Part shown: positions 1 to 8,325 of the stretch, in pieces
Position numbering within the stretch: the first letter of the stretch is position 1
Layout: every line of letters starts with the position of its first letter
Source of the DNA: a virus
IMG/VR virus record: IMGVR_UViG_3300044295_000214
Span: 1 to 26,159 of that record
Direction: 5' to 3' (one strand)
DNA: 26,159 nt
Made by a program: the position numbers and the translations under genes
The notes under the pieces: generated by a model
The model's database searches: none
What the model saw: the letters and a program-made list of their open reading frames with translations, nothing else
What the model was told of the DNA's origin: nothing

Positions 1-1
1 T

Positions 2-3000
2 GTAGCTGCTGCCAAGCGTGCTAACAAGGCGCTTGACGACATGGAAGCTGGTCTGCAATCAGTTGCAAAAAAACTCCAGAACAACACCAACGAACAAGAG
101 TCCTTCAGCAAGAAGGCGGCATCCTCTGTGGACAGAGTTGTGTCCGCTTTCGACCGCATGGCTAAGGCAGGGAAATCCTCTACCGAGGAGATGGCTAAGA
201 AACGTTCTGAGCTTGTTGGCACCTTGGACCGTGAGATTGATCGTCTCAATAAGTTAAAGTCTACTTACGATGATGTTGGTAAGACGGGGAGCCAGGCTTT
301 TGATAGTGTTAGCTTGTCTGTAAACCGGATGGTTAGTAACATCACCCGTGCCTACCTGTCCTATAGCACTTTGAAGCAAGCCGTAAAAGATATTGGGGTG
401 GAGACAGCCCTGTATGCCGCCCGTACTCAAAGTATGGCGGTTGCTTTGGAGGCTTCGGCAAAAACCAATCGAGTCAGTATGCCTATGCTGCAAAAGCAGG
501 AAACTGAACTCCTGAAGAGTGGTATTGGTAAACAAGAAGCGCGTACTGCTTTGCTTAGAATGGTGTCTGCCCGTATGGACACCTCTCAGGCCGGAACTCT
601 TAGTCGTTTAGGTCAAAATGTTGGTGTGATTGGAGGGATAAACTCTTCTGAGGCGTTTCTCCGTATTTTGAACGGTATTCAGGTGGGGGATGCAGGTTCT
701 TTACGAGAGCTAGGCATTAACGTAAACTTTGATAGCGCCATGAGACGCGCTGCTGCAAAGAATCCTCTTTTAGGGATTAACGACTTCTCCGAGTTGGAGA
801 AGATGGATATTCGCATGAAAGAGTTGATTCGTGTAGCCCCACAGTTTGCTGGTATTTATGAAGCGGCTATGACCGACGTGGGGAAGCGTATAACCTCCCT
901 GACTAGACATTTTGACGATCTAAAGAACGCCGTTGGTAATGAGTTCCGGGATGAGTTGATTGCCAGTGTAAACGCTTTGGAGTGGTTTGCTAAAGCTGGG
1001 CAAGAACACCCTGGCATTGCTAAGGCTGGTGTTACAGCCATGTTCGGCGGTGCTGCCGCCTTAGGTATCCGTAGCTTTGCAAACGTGGCTGGGCTTGGTG
1101 CTGCTGGGGCTACGCTAGGTACGGTTACTTTATATGCCACGGCGGTTACTGTGCTTGGCATGAGTGCCACTAGTTTTGCTAAAGGGCTGGTTGCTGATAA
1201 AGTTCCTGAGATGTCTGAGGATGATCTTCGTAAGGCATTAAATGGGGATGGGTCTAAACTCCCGTGGTACTTGCGGTCTTTTTATGATGGGCGTCCGTCT
1301 GCTGTAACGCAGTCCGTTCTTCAAGATCGTTTGGACAAGATTGTTAAAACTAGAGTGGGGGATTACTCGGTACTGTCTTCTGAAGAGCGGATTAAGGAAG
1401 AGGATAAGGATAAGAAGATTAGAGAGGGTTTGTTTACCTCTCTTGAAACCCTAGACCCTATTTTTTCTATTCAGAAGAAGATCAGCAACGCCCAAGATGC
1501 TCGGCAGGCGTATCTTGTGAACCCCAAGGTAGTTCCTGATGAGTTTAATGGTGATGCTGCTAAAGCTTTACGGGCGAACATAAACGAGATTCGTAGTTTG
1601 GAGATTGAGCTAGCTGGCGCTCAGGCTGCGAAGAAGTATCGTGAAGATCGGCAGAATCGTGATTTCTTCTTTGACACCTCCGGGGGAATGCACGCCACCT
1701 CTGCTGTTGCTAAAGAGCAAGCCACTACCCGTGTCAACTTGTTAAAAGAAGAAGCTAGGGTACAGGAACAGGCTATGAAATCCGCTACGGTGGGTTTCTC
1801 TCAGCGTGCGCGTATTGAGGAGTCCTATAATAGGTCTGTCAACTTGGCAGTCCAAGAACGTAAGATCATGAAAGACCATGAGGATGGTCTTAAGGTGTCT
1901 TTGACGTTCCAGAAAGAGATCAATGAGGCTGTAAACACCAGAGCCACTGCGCTCCTGGCCCATGAAAAAGAGCTTTGGGATCAGATCACTGGTATTCAGG
2001 CGAAGGGTATTGACCTTGCAGAGAAGTTGAGGGAGGCAGCCTTCAATACTCGCTCTGGGCCTCGTAGTGTGTTTGATGAGGCTAGAGAGCTTACCAGCAT
2101 TCGTTTGCAAGCAGCTAAAGAGGAGTTTGAACTCATGTCCCGTCGTGGGGACAAGGAGAAGGCTTCGCTAGACTACGCCACCAAGTATGCAGAGATCATG
2201 AACAACTCTGCCATCCTCACCCTTCAGGCTAAGGAGAAGATTCGTAAGCTGGACGAGGATATGATGTACGCTGCCCTGTCTCGTAGCAATAAAGAGGCTG
2301 AGGCTGGGATAACCAATCGTCTCGGTTCTCGTAATGAGTTGAGCGAGATTTATGAGCGGTCTGGGAATCGTGAGAAGCAAGAGCTTAATAAGTTGTACCT
2401 GGATAGGTTGACGGGACGGATATCCAAAGAGGAATTCGACCGTTTGTCTCAGAGTCAGTATGCTGACCGTCAGTCTGATTTAGGGAATGCTGTTGGTGCG
2501 TACAACAAGAAGATGTACGACCTTGAAACTGGTCGCAGAGTTACGGCTTTGAAGCAGGAATACGACCTTCGTGAAAAGATGATGCGTATGGACGCTGGCC
2601 CCAACGGAGAGGGTGTTGCCATCGAACGTGCGTACCAGATGCGTCTGGAGTTGGCTCAGCAGGAGTATCAGATTCAGGTTGAACGTGGTGACGCTGTGAA
2701 GGCTCAGTTGGACTATGAGCAGGCTGCTCGTCAGGCCATGATCGACAAGGCTTCCCAGCAGTTAGAACTGTACAAGCAGCACTTCGCTGAGATGAAGCAG
2801 TCTATGGGCGGGTTGATTGATGCCACCTTCCGTGGTGGTGGGGACTTTGGGACCATGGCTAAAGGCATGGCTACCAGCATGTTCTTAACCCCGGTTAAAG
2901 AAGGCATCACCTCCATGATTGCCCGTCCTATGACGGACATGATGTGGGGACGCGACGGTAAGAGCGGACTGCTTGGGTCCGTAATGAGCATCTTCGGTAG

Positions 3001-4282
3001 TAAAGAGGGTGGTCTTCAGGACGTGAAGTCTGACAACGGGGCGATGCACGTAAAGATTGTCGCCGTTGATAGCTCTCTTAAGCCCTCTGGTGTATTTGGT
3101 GGCAGTGGAGGTGGTTTCTCGCTGCCCCGTTTACCCGGTCTGGGTACCCTGATGGGTGGTGGGGGCGTGTTCTCTGTCCCTGGATTCGCCGGGGGCACCT
3201 ACAACATTCCTATGGGTGGAAGTAGCGGTGTTGGTGGAGGCGGCTTCTCCTTACCTGCCATGCTTGGAATCGGTGGAGACATGAGCGGCATCTCTGCTAA
3301 CCGTGGTGCTCTAATGAACGACACCTACGGCTCCATCATTGGAGGCGGTGGTGCAGAGCGTGGCGGTGGTGTTTCAGGGCTACTTAGCAACATCATGGGA
3401 ATGGCTGGTGGGGGTAAGAGTGGTGGCTTTAACATGGGTGGCCTCCTTGGTGGTTTGAAGGGGAACCTGTGGAATCAGACCGGGTGGAAGAACTTGTATG
3501 AGCATGGTTTCAGTAAAGGCATGTCCAACGTAGGGGGAGTGCTGTCTAGTGCATTAGCTACTGGTGGCCTTATGATGGGCGGCTCCATGCTCATGAGTTC
3601 CGGCTTGTGGGGAAACAATCGTGGTACAGGTAAAGGCATTCTTCAAGGAACCCTTGGAGGTGCTATGACGGGCGCTGCCATAGGTACCATGATTATGCCT
3701 GGTTTGGGCACCTTAATTGGCGCAGGTGTTGGTGCCATTGCAGGTCTGGCTGCTGGTGTGTTTAGCAAGTTGGCTGGTGTTGAGTCTAAGCGTAATCAGG
3801 CTAAGAGATTGGCTCGTGAGATCTATGGACTCACCATCAACAACAACACTGCTGACGGCATCGTGAATTTAGCCAAGCAGAGTTTCGGCGGTAACGTGGC
3901 GGTGGCTATGCGTAGCCAAGAAGTTCGTGACATGTTGCAGCTTTGGGCTGACTCTACAGGTCAGAAATCCATGCTGTACCTTGGTAAGCCTCAGTCTGCT
4001 AACCTAGCCCAGATGAACGGGTCTTTAGGTCAGGCGATGAACTACCGCAACGGTGTAAGCTACTCGTTTGAATCGCCCTTGGCTAACTTCGGTGGGGCTG
4101 GTAACGTTGTGCCGTCCGGTAATCCGTTCTATGGTGGAGGAAACCCCACAGTTGTTCTGAATGTGAACGGCGGTTCGGCTGCTGATATGATGGAAGGCAG
4201 AGCTACACAGGCTGTGTTGGGTGGGTCCAATAGAACGTCAAGTGCCAACACGTTCTTAGATCCGGCCACGCTGCCGTACTAG
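2..4282 (+). CDS. Tail tape measure protein, 5' end cut by the window
   Basis: The frame is open from base 2 to the TAG at 4280-4282. An internal ATG at 41 has no good ribosome binding site, so the true start lies upstream. At least 1426 residues are visible. The product is the rod-like scaffold that sets tail length and is ejected with the DNA. Supporting features are the length, long Lys/Glu/Ala-rich coiled-coil stretches (roughly residues 1-110 and 440-960, counted from the ATG at 41), a hydrophobic segment around 325-380 preceded by the tape-measure-like WFAKAGQEHPG, and a Gly/Met-rich hydrophobic region around 1030-1240 with several predicted membrane-active stretches. The gene precedes small tail-tip genes, as in lambda-type siphophages. 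A dispersed 14-bp palindrome lies inside it at 54-67. The family call is firm; the function of individual segments is inferred. Confidence 0.9.
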   Translation, partial: VAAAKRANKALDDMEAGLQSVAKKLQNNTNEQESFSKKAASSVDRVVSAFDRMAKAGKSSTEEMAKKRSELVGTLDREIDRLNKLKSTYDDVGKTGSQAFDSVSLSVNRMVSNITRAYLSYSTLKQAVKDIGVETALYAARTQSMAVALEASAKTNRVSMPMLQKQETELLKSGIGKQEARTALLRMVSARMDTSQAGTLSRLGQNVGVIGGINSSEAFLRILNGIQVGDAGSLRELGINVNFDSAMRRAAAKNPLLGINDFSELEKMDIRMKELIRVAPQFAGIYEAAMTDVGKRITSLTRHFDDLKNAVGNEFRDELIASVNALEWFAKAGQEHPGIAKAGVTAMFGGAAALGIRSFANVAGLGAAGATLGTVTLYATAVTVLGMSATSFAKGLVADKVPEMSEDDLRKALNGDGSKLPWYLRSFYDGRPSAVTQSVLQDRLDKIVKTRVGDYSVLSSEERIKEEDKDKKIREGLFTSLETLDPIFSIQKKISNAQDARQAYLVNPKVVPDEFNGDAAKALRANINEIRSLEIELAGAQAAKKYREDRQNRDFFFDTSGGMHATSAVAKEQATTRVNLLKEEARVQEQAMKSATVGFSQRARIEESYNRSVNLAVQERKIMKDHEDGLKVSLTFQKEINEAVNTRATALLAHEKELWDQITGIQAKGIDLAEKLREAAFNTRSGPRSVFDEARELTSIRLQAAKEEFELMSRRGDKEKASLDYATKYAEIMNNSAILTLQAKEKIRKLDEDMMYAALSRSNKEAEAGITNRLGSRNELSEIYERSGNREKQELNKLYLDRLTGRISKEEFDRLSQSQYADRQSDLGNAVGAYNKKMYDLETGRRVTALKQEYDLREKMMRMDAGPNGEGVAIERAYQMRLELAQQEYQIQVERGDAVKAQLDYEQAARQAMIDKASQQLELYKQHFAEMKQSMGGLIDATFRGGGDFGTMAKGMATSMFLTPVKEGITSMIARPMTDMMWGRDGKSGLLGSVMSIFGSKEGGLQDVKSDNGAMHVKIVAVDSSLKPSGVFGGSGGGFSLPRLPGLGTLMGGGGVFSVPGFAGGTYNIPMGGSSGVGGGGFSLPAMLGIGGDMSGISANRGALMNDTYGSIIGGGGAERGGGVSGLLSNIMGMAGGGKSGGFNMGGLLGGLKGNLWNQTGWKNLYEHGFSKGMSNVGGVLSSALATGGLMMGGSMLMSSGLWGNNRGTGKGILQGTLGGAMTGAAIGTMIMPGLGTLIGAGVGAIAGLAAGVFSKLAGVESKRNQAKRLAREIYGLTINNNTADGIVNLAKQSFGGNVAVAMRSQEVRDMLQLWADSTGQKSMLYLGKPQSANLAQMNGSLGQAMNYRNGVSYSFESPLANFGGAGNVVPSGNPFYGGGNPTVVLNVNGGSAADMMEGRATQAVLGGSNRTSSANTFLDPATLPY
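54..67. repeat. 14-bp palindrome site 1
   Basis: TGCAATCAGTTGCA, inside the tape measure gene. With its flanks it forms a 21-bp exact match (53-73) to 20192-20212, in the same reading frame (LQSVAKK). Confidence 0.8.
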
Positions 4283-4285
4283 TTC

Positions 4286-4299
4286 TGCAATTGATTGCA
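4286..4299. repeat. 14-bp palindrome site 2
   Basis: TGCAATTGATTGCA, flanked by C and G so that the inverted repeat extends to 7 bp per arm. It lies in the 27-base gap before the 4310 gene and touches its ribosome binding site (AGGAG 4299-4303). A bound protein or hairpin could affect that start. Confidence 0.85.
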
Positions 4300-4309
4300 G
4301 GAGTGATGG

Positions 4310-4741
4310 ATGCCTAGTCCCATAGCTTACGCAGTAGTGCCTACCTCAGGAGGGCACCCCATAGTGATGCCTCAGTCACTGTGTACTGCCTTTGTGCGCT
4401 CTCACACTTGGCCTGTCCAGGTGAATGAGTACAAAGATGGGACTAGGCAAGTTGACCCTCTTACGACCACCAGTCATAAGTCTTGGAACATGACTAAGAG
4501 GTTGCGGGTGTCGGATTCGTCTTACCAAGACCTGTTTGATTTTTGGAAGAATTACCCCAACGAAGCCTTTTATTTCTATGATCCTTTTGAGGTTTCTGGA
4601 GGGGCGCAGCCTGGGTCTAACTATGACGCCACAGGAGCTTCTGGGGTTGGAAGATACAAAGTAGTTTTCAAGGGTGGTTGGCAGCAAGTGAACAATCTGG
4701 CTAGCATCGAAGTTTCGCTGCAATTAGTGGAGGTGGTGTAG
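4310..4741 (+). CDS. Small tail-tip protein (lambda gpM-like / minor tail protein)
   Basis: This 143-residue protein starts at ATG 4310 with AGGAG at 4299-4303; the ATG at 4306 is out of frame. It sits directly after the tape measure gene and ends where the L/hub-like gene begins, the usual place for gpM/distal-tail proteins. The pattern of an aromatic block (LFDFWKN, then FYFYDPF at about 75-95) followed by beta-rich sequence ending in VSLQLVEVV is typical of minor tail proteins at the tape-measure/hub junction. The first 150 residues of the next protein repeat this architecture (AFWESFDG, then PFWYP, then LTFVEV), which suggests two copies of one fold. The exact family (gpM-type or DUF2460-type) is an inference from context and pattern. 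Confidence 0.7.
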   Translation: MPSPIAYAVVPTSGGHPIVMPQSLCTAFVRSHTWPVQVNEYKDGTRQVDPLTTTSHKSWNMTKRLRVSDSSYQDLFDFWKNYPNEAFYFYDPFEVSGGAQPGSNYDATGASGVGRYKVVFKGGWQQVNNLASIEVSLQLVEVV

Positions 4742-7700
4742 TGTCTGATACGATTGGCGGGATCACAGTACCGGAGTACACCGTAGGATCTCCTAACAAC
4801 TCCAACACCTTCCCTTTGCGTACCGAGTATGGTTTTGGCAAGGCCATACCCCGTCAGACCATCGAGCATGTTTTTGGTCAGGCGAACATGAAAGTCACCC
4901 AGCGGTTTTATTTGGGTGATGGAGCAACTCGGTATACGTTTAGGGCTAGTACTCTGACTAAGCAAGAGCGTGCTGCGCTGATGGCGTTCTGGGAATCCTT
5001 TGATGGACCCACTAAACCCTTCTGGTATCCTGTCCCGCAGGAAGACGGTAGCTACGTCACCACTAAGGTTCGCTTTGAGAACGCGCCCCTGAGTTTACAA
5101 GAGGCTACTGCTAGCGCGACTTCTGTTGGGTTGACCTTTGTGGAGGTTCCAGACCCTTCTAACGCTCCGCAGTACTCCATCACCTCAACGTGTGAGCGAT
5201 TTCCTAACGGAACGCTAGCTACGAACCTGACCTCTCAGACTCAAGAGATCATCCCTCTTGTGACCATCACGCTAATAGACACCGGGATCAACCCGATTTA
5301 CTTGTCGGATAGGCGTGTGGTGGTGGGAGGGACGACCTATCTTCCCAGACTGCTTCGTATTGGTGAGCAGGGAAGTGAAGTACTGTTCTCCCAGTCCATT
5401 GATGGCTCCCAAGACGACATGACTCTGACCTTCGGCAATGCCGATAGAGTTATGGTTCAGCTTGCCAACTCCACTCAGTTGATGTGGGCCAAGGTTGAGT
5501 TGTGTCTTTTCCGAGTGGATAGCAAAACTGTGGGTACTCCTACCACTGGAAGTGGGACTCTATTGAAGCTATGGGCTGGCTATGTGCATGATTGGCATGC
5601 TGATGCTGGTCCTGAGTTCACTCTTAGTTCGTCAGACATTCTGACTGTTTTGACCAGAACAACTCCGGTAAGAGATGTTTCAAGACAGTGTTGGCGTAGG
5701 TATGGTTCTAGTAAGGGTGACGGGTGCCCTGCAACCATCGGTTCACAGCCGCTAGACACAACTCATTTTCCTAGCGCAAATGCTAGCACCTGTGATCTGA
5801 CTTACAATGGCCCCAACGGTTGCATGGCCCACCAAGTTAAGAAGGAGTTTGGTGGGATTTACTGTTCTCCCCAGGGGGTGTACCTTCGTGCTCGTGGGAT
5901 CGAGAAGTCTCTGACCCAGTTTGGCTTTTTCCCCCGCACCTCCATCATTGCTGACAACATCTATAGTGGTTTGCCTCTTCAGGAGATTTGGCACAACGAT
6001 GATGGGCAGCCCCAGCTTGGGTTGCCTGTGTCCTGCCTTATTGCTGCCGGAAGAGATGAGGATGATTTTTACAACGCTTTAGGAATAGTTGGGCGTGGTC
6101 CTATCGGTGCTTACACCGCTGCTCAACAGTGGGATTCTAACGGCGATGCCATCAAAGAGACTTTCCTTGGGTCTACTTTGGATGGTCAGCCTCACCATGG
6201 TTATGCAGCCGTACTGAACGCAGATGGAACCTACCGTAATCTGAGTGATCCTCAGGCTGCTGTGAAGCGCGCCTACGGCTTACGTCAGGTTCTTGGAAAC
6301 AACCTCTCTGACGACTACTTTAGCCTTGGCCGTAATGGCACAGGGGCTGGTTGGTTGACCATCCCTGGAACTTCGTTACCCATGAATGAAGTTACCAGAG
6401 GGTCTAGCGCCTATTACGAGATTTTTGCGTCTGATGTTGCCTTCATGGAAATCAAGCGCATGAAAGATAAGAACGACCCTATCAGCACTCCTGCCCAGCA
6501 CACCATGTTGGCGTATGTGTCTCAAGGGTTGACTGCGTATTCCTGGACTTCTCCTGGTAGTAGAACCACCATTCCAGGGTGTACTAATCCTTTTTGGGTG
6601 GCGGTGAATACGCTACTGTTCTCCCTTGGGTTGAATGGTGCTTCGTCAGCAGCACAGGAAGCCTTCTTCGTAACCCAGTCTGCAATTGATTGCGCTGCCA
6701 TCGCGGACTTGTCGGTTACTAAGTTGATTGGGTCTGGATCGGAGACGCAGTTCCGTTTTAAGGGTGTTATCAATGACCGTAAGCCTACTCGTGATTGGCT
6801 AAGAGCCATCATGACGAACGCCCTTGGCTACTACATCTGGCAGTATGGGAAGATCAAGTTTGGGACTCGTATCAACTCTTCGACCATAGCTGCGTTTAAT
6901 GCCAACAACATGCTGGCACAGTCTTTGGTTTTGGAGCCGATTAAACCTCAGTATGAGAAGTTGACTGCCACGTTTAACGACGAGGAGTACCAGTTCCAGC
7001 AGAACAGTGTTTCGTACACCGACCAAGACCATGCTGGCCTGTATAAGCGTTCTCAGAACCCGTTGGCTCAGGCGTTGAATATCTCTGGGTGCTCCACTAA
7101 GTCTCAGGCTGGACGCATCATCACTGTTCGCACCCGTGAAGAATTGGGTGGCGTGACGGAAGAAGAACAGCGTAATGCCAGAGAAGCCACTTGGAAATCC
7201 ACCATCCTTGCCCTGGATACAGAAGCCGGGATGGTTGTTAGTGTGACTGATGATGACGTGCCGTCAACTACGGGTATGGACCCCAACACCATGGAGTTCC
7301 GTATCAGTAAGTGGCAGTTGAACCGTGATTGGTCTGTGACGATTTACGGCAGAACTACCACGGATTCGATGTACGACTTGACGGCTGGACCCAAGCCTCA
7401 AGATGTTAAAGCCTTGCCTGTACAGCAGGAGCCGTTTCACGATATGGCTGTTCCTCCCAAGCCGGATTTTGCCGTTACTATGAGTGCTGTTGACACCGCA
7501 AGTGCGGAGATCAACGGTTTGACGTTCCCTGATGTGCCGGATTACGAGAATACCACCACCTTACGGCATGGCAAGTTCCAACTGCTGTATGTGGATGAGG
7601 CTGATCCTGGTGCTGTGCAATTGAGTGCAGACATTACGGACTCGGCAACGTCTGTTGACGTGTCTTCCATAGTTGGCATTTCTGCCGGGGATTACCTGTT

Positions 7701-8322
7701 GATAGAGGGTGAGATTGTTCTTTGTGGAACCCCGTCGGGTAGCTCAATCCCGATTACTCGTGCTCAGTACAGTACGATTGCAGCGGCTCACCTGACTGGG
7801 GCTATGGCTTACAAGGTGGTGTTTAGGACCGAGAATGTGTCCTTCCCCTACGCCTTCTTTGCCACCCCGGAAGCTGCGAACTGGAAACACGATGTACCGT
7901 TGCCGGATAAGAAGCTGGCTGTGGTCATTGGTACGATGAACAATGATTTCGGTGACTCCGAATCGGACACTGTTGTTCTGTGTACAGACGGCCCTGACTA
8001 CGGATTGAAGCTAGCTGCCGGGTTGTTCCCCGGAGTTACCATCAGGAACGTTGTTAACGCCAACTACAGTTGCTTGGCTGCTGACCAGACTCAGTTGATT
8101 CTTGTTACGGCCACAGATGATATGTTTGGTGCTTGCACCATTACGCTGCCAAATGAAGAGGATATGGTGGGGTATTCTGTCACGGTTAAGAGGGTGTCAG
8201 GGAGTACGCAGAATGTTGTTGTAGCGCCCTATGGGGACGGTGATACTATTGAAGGGTCCACTTCTTCCGTGATCTTAGACCAGGACGGTCAGAGCAAGAC
8301 GTGGATGGCATCGGAGGCTTAG
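4741..8322 (+). CDS. Fused tail-tip protein: minor tail, Cys-cluster (gpL-like) and hub regions
   Basis: This 1193-residue protein starts at GTG 4741, which overlaps the upstream TAG by one base and has GGAGG at 4730-4734. Residues 1-155 resemble the preceding 143-residue tail protein. Residues 160-375 look like the gpL/DUF2163 type: a beta-rich domain and then four cysteines at 317, 329, 351 and 361 (QCWRRY, DGCP, TCDL, NGCM), a pattern consistent with the iron-sulphur site known in lambda gpL. Residues 640-880 (with GYYIWQYGKIKFGTRI) look like the hub domain that forms the tail tip around the tape measure end. The C-terminal 90 residues (TITLP, then GDTIEGS) match a common fibre-type domain. 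The role is to close the tail tube and hold the fibre. Domain limits are estimates. A near-perfect 14-bp palindrome lies at 6681 and another at 7616. Confidence 0.78.
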   Translation: MSDTIGGITVPEYTVGSPNNSNTFPLRTEYGFGKAIPRQTIEHVFGQANMKVTQRFYLGDGATRYTFRASTLTKQERAALMAFWESFDGPTKPFWYPVPQEDGSYVTTKVRFENAPLSLQEATASATSVGLTFVEVPDPSNAPQYSITSTCERFPNGTLATNLTSQTQEIIPLVTITLIDTGINPIYLSDRRVVVGGTTYLPRLLRIGEQGSEVLFSQSIDGSQDDMTLTFGNADRVMVQLANSTQLMWAKVELCLFRVDSKTVGTPTTGSGTLLKLWAGYVHDWHADAGPEFTLSSSDILTVLTRTTPVRDVSRQCWRRYGSSKGDGCPATIGSQPLDTTHFPSANASTCDLTYNGPNGCMAHQVKKEFGGIYCSPQGVYLRARGIEKSLTQFGFFPRTSIIADNIYSGLPLQEIWHNDDGQPQLGLPVSCLIAAGRDEDDFYNALGIVGRGPIGAYTAAQQWDSNGDAIKETFLGSTLDGQPHHGYAAVLNADGTYRNLSDPQAAVKRAYGLRQVLGNNLSDDYFSLGRNGTGAGWLTIPGTSLPMNEVTRGSSAYYEIFASDVAFMEIKRMKDKNDPISTPAQHTMLAYVSQGLTAYSWTSPGSRTTIPGCTNPFWVAVNTLLFSLGLNGASSAAQEAFFVTQSAIDCAAIADLSVTKLIGSGSETQFRFKGVINDRKPTRDWLRAIMTNALGYYIWQYGKIKFGTRINSSTIAAFNANNMLAQSLVLEPIKPQYEKLTATFNDEEYQFQQNSVSYTDQDHAGLYKRSQNPLAQALNISGCSTKSQAGRIITVRTREELGGVTEEEQRNAREATWKSTILALDTEAGMVVSVTDDDVPSTTGMDPNTMEFRISKWQLNRDWSVTIYGRTTTDSMYDLTAGPKPQDVKALPVQQEPFHDMAVPPKPDFAVTMSAVDTASAEINGLTFPDVPDYENTTTLRHGKFQLLYVDEADPGAVQLSADITDSATSVDVSSIVGISAGDYLLIEGEIVLCGTPSGSSIPITRAQYSTIAAAHLTGAMAYKVVFRTENVSFPYAFFATPEAANWKHDVPLPDKKLAVVIGTMNNDFGDSESDTVVLCTDGPDYGLKLAAGLFPGVTIRNVVNANYSCLAADQTQLILVTATDDMFGACTITLPNEEDMVGYSVTVKRVSGSTQNVVVAPYGDGDTIEGSTSSVILDQDGQSKTWMASEA

Positions 8323-8325
8323 ACC

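Noticed and set aside
18-257. Plus-strand 79-residue frame at the window start
   Set aside because: It overlaps the tape measure frame, which continues open from base 2 and has the expected coiled-coil composition.
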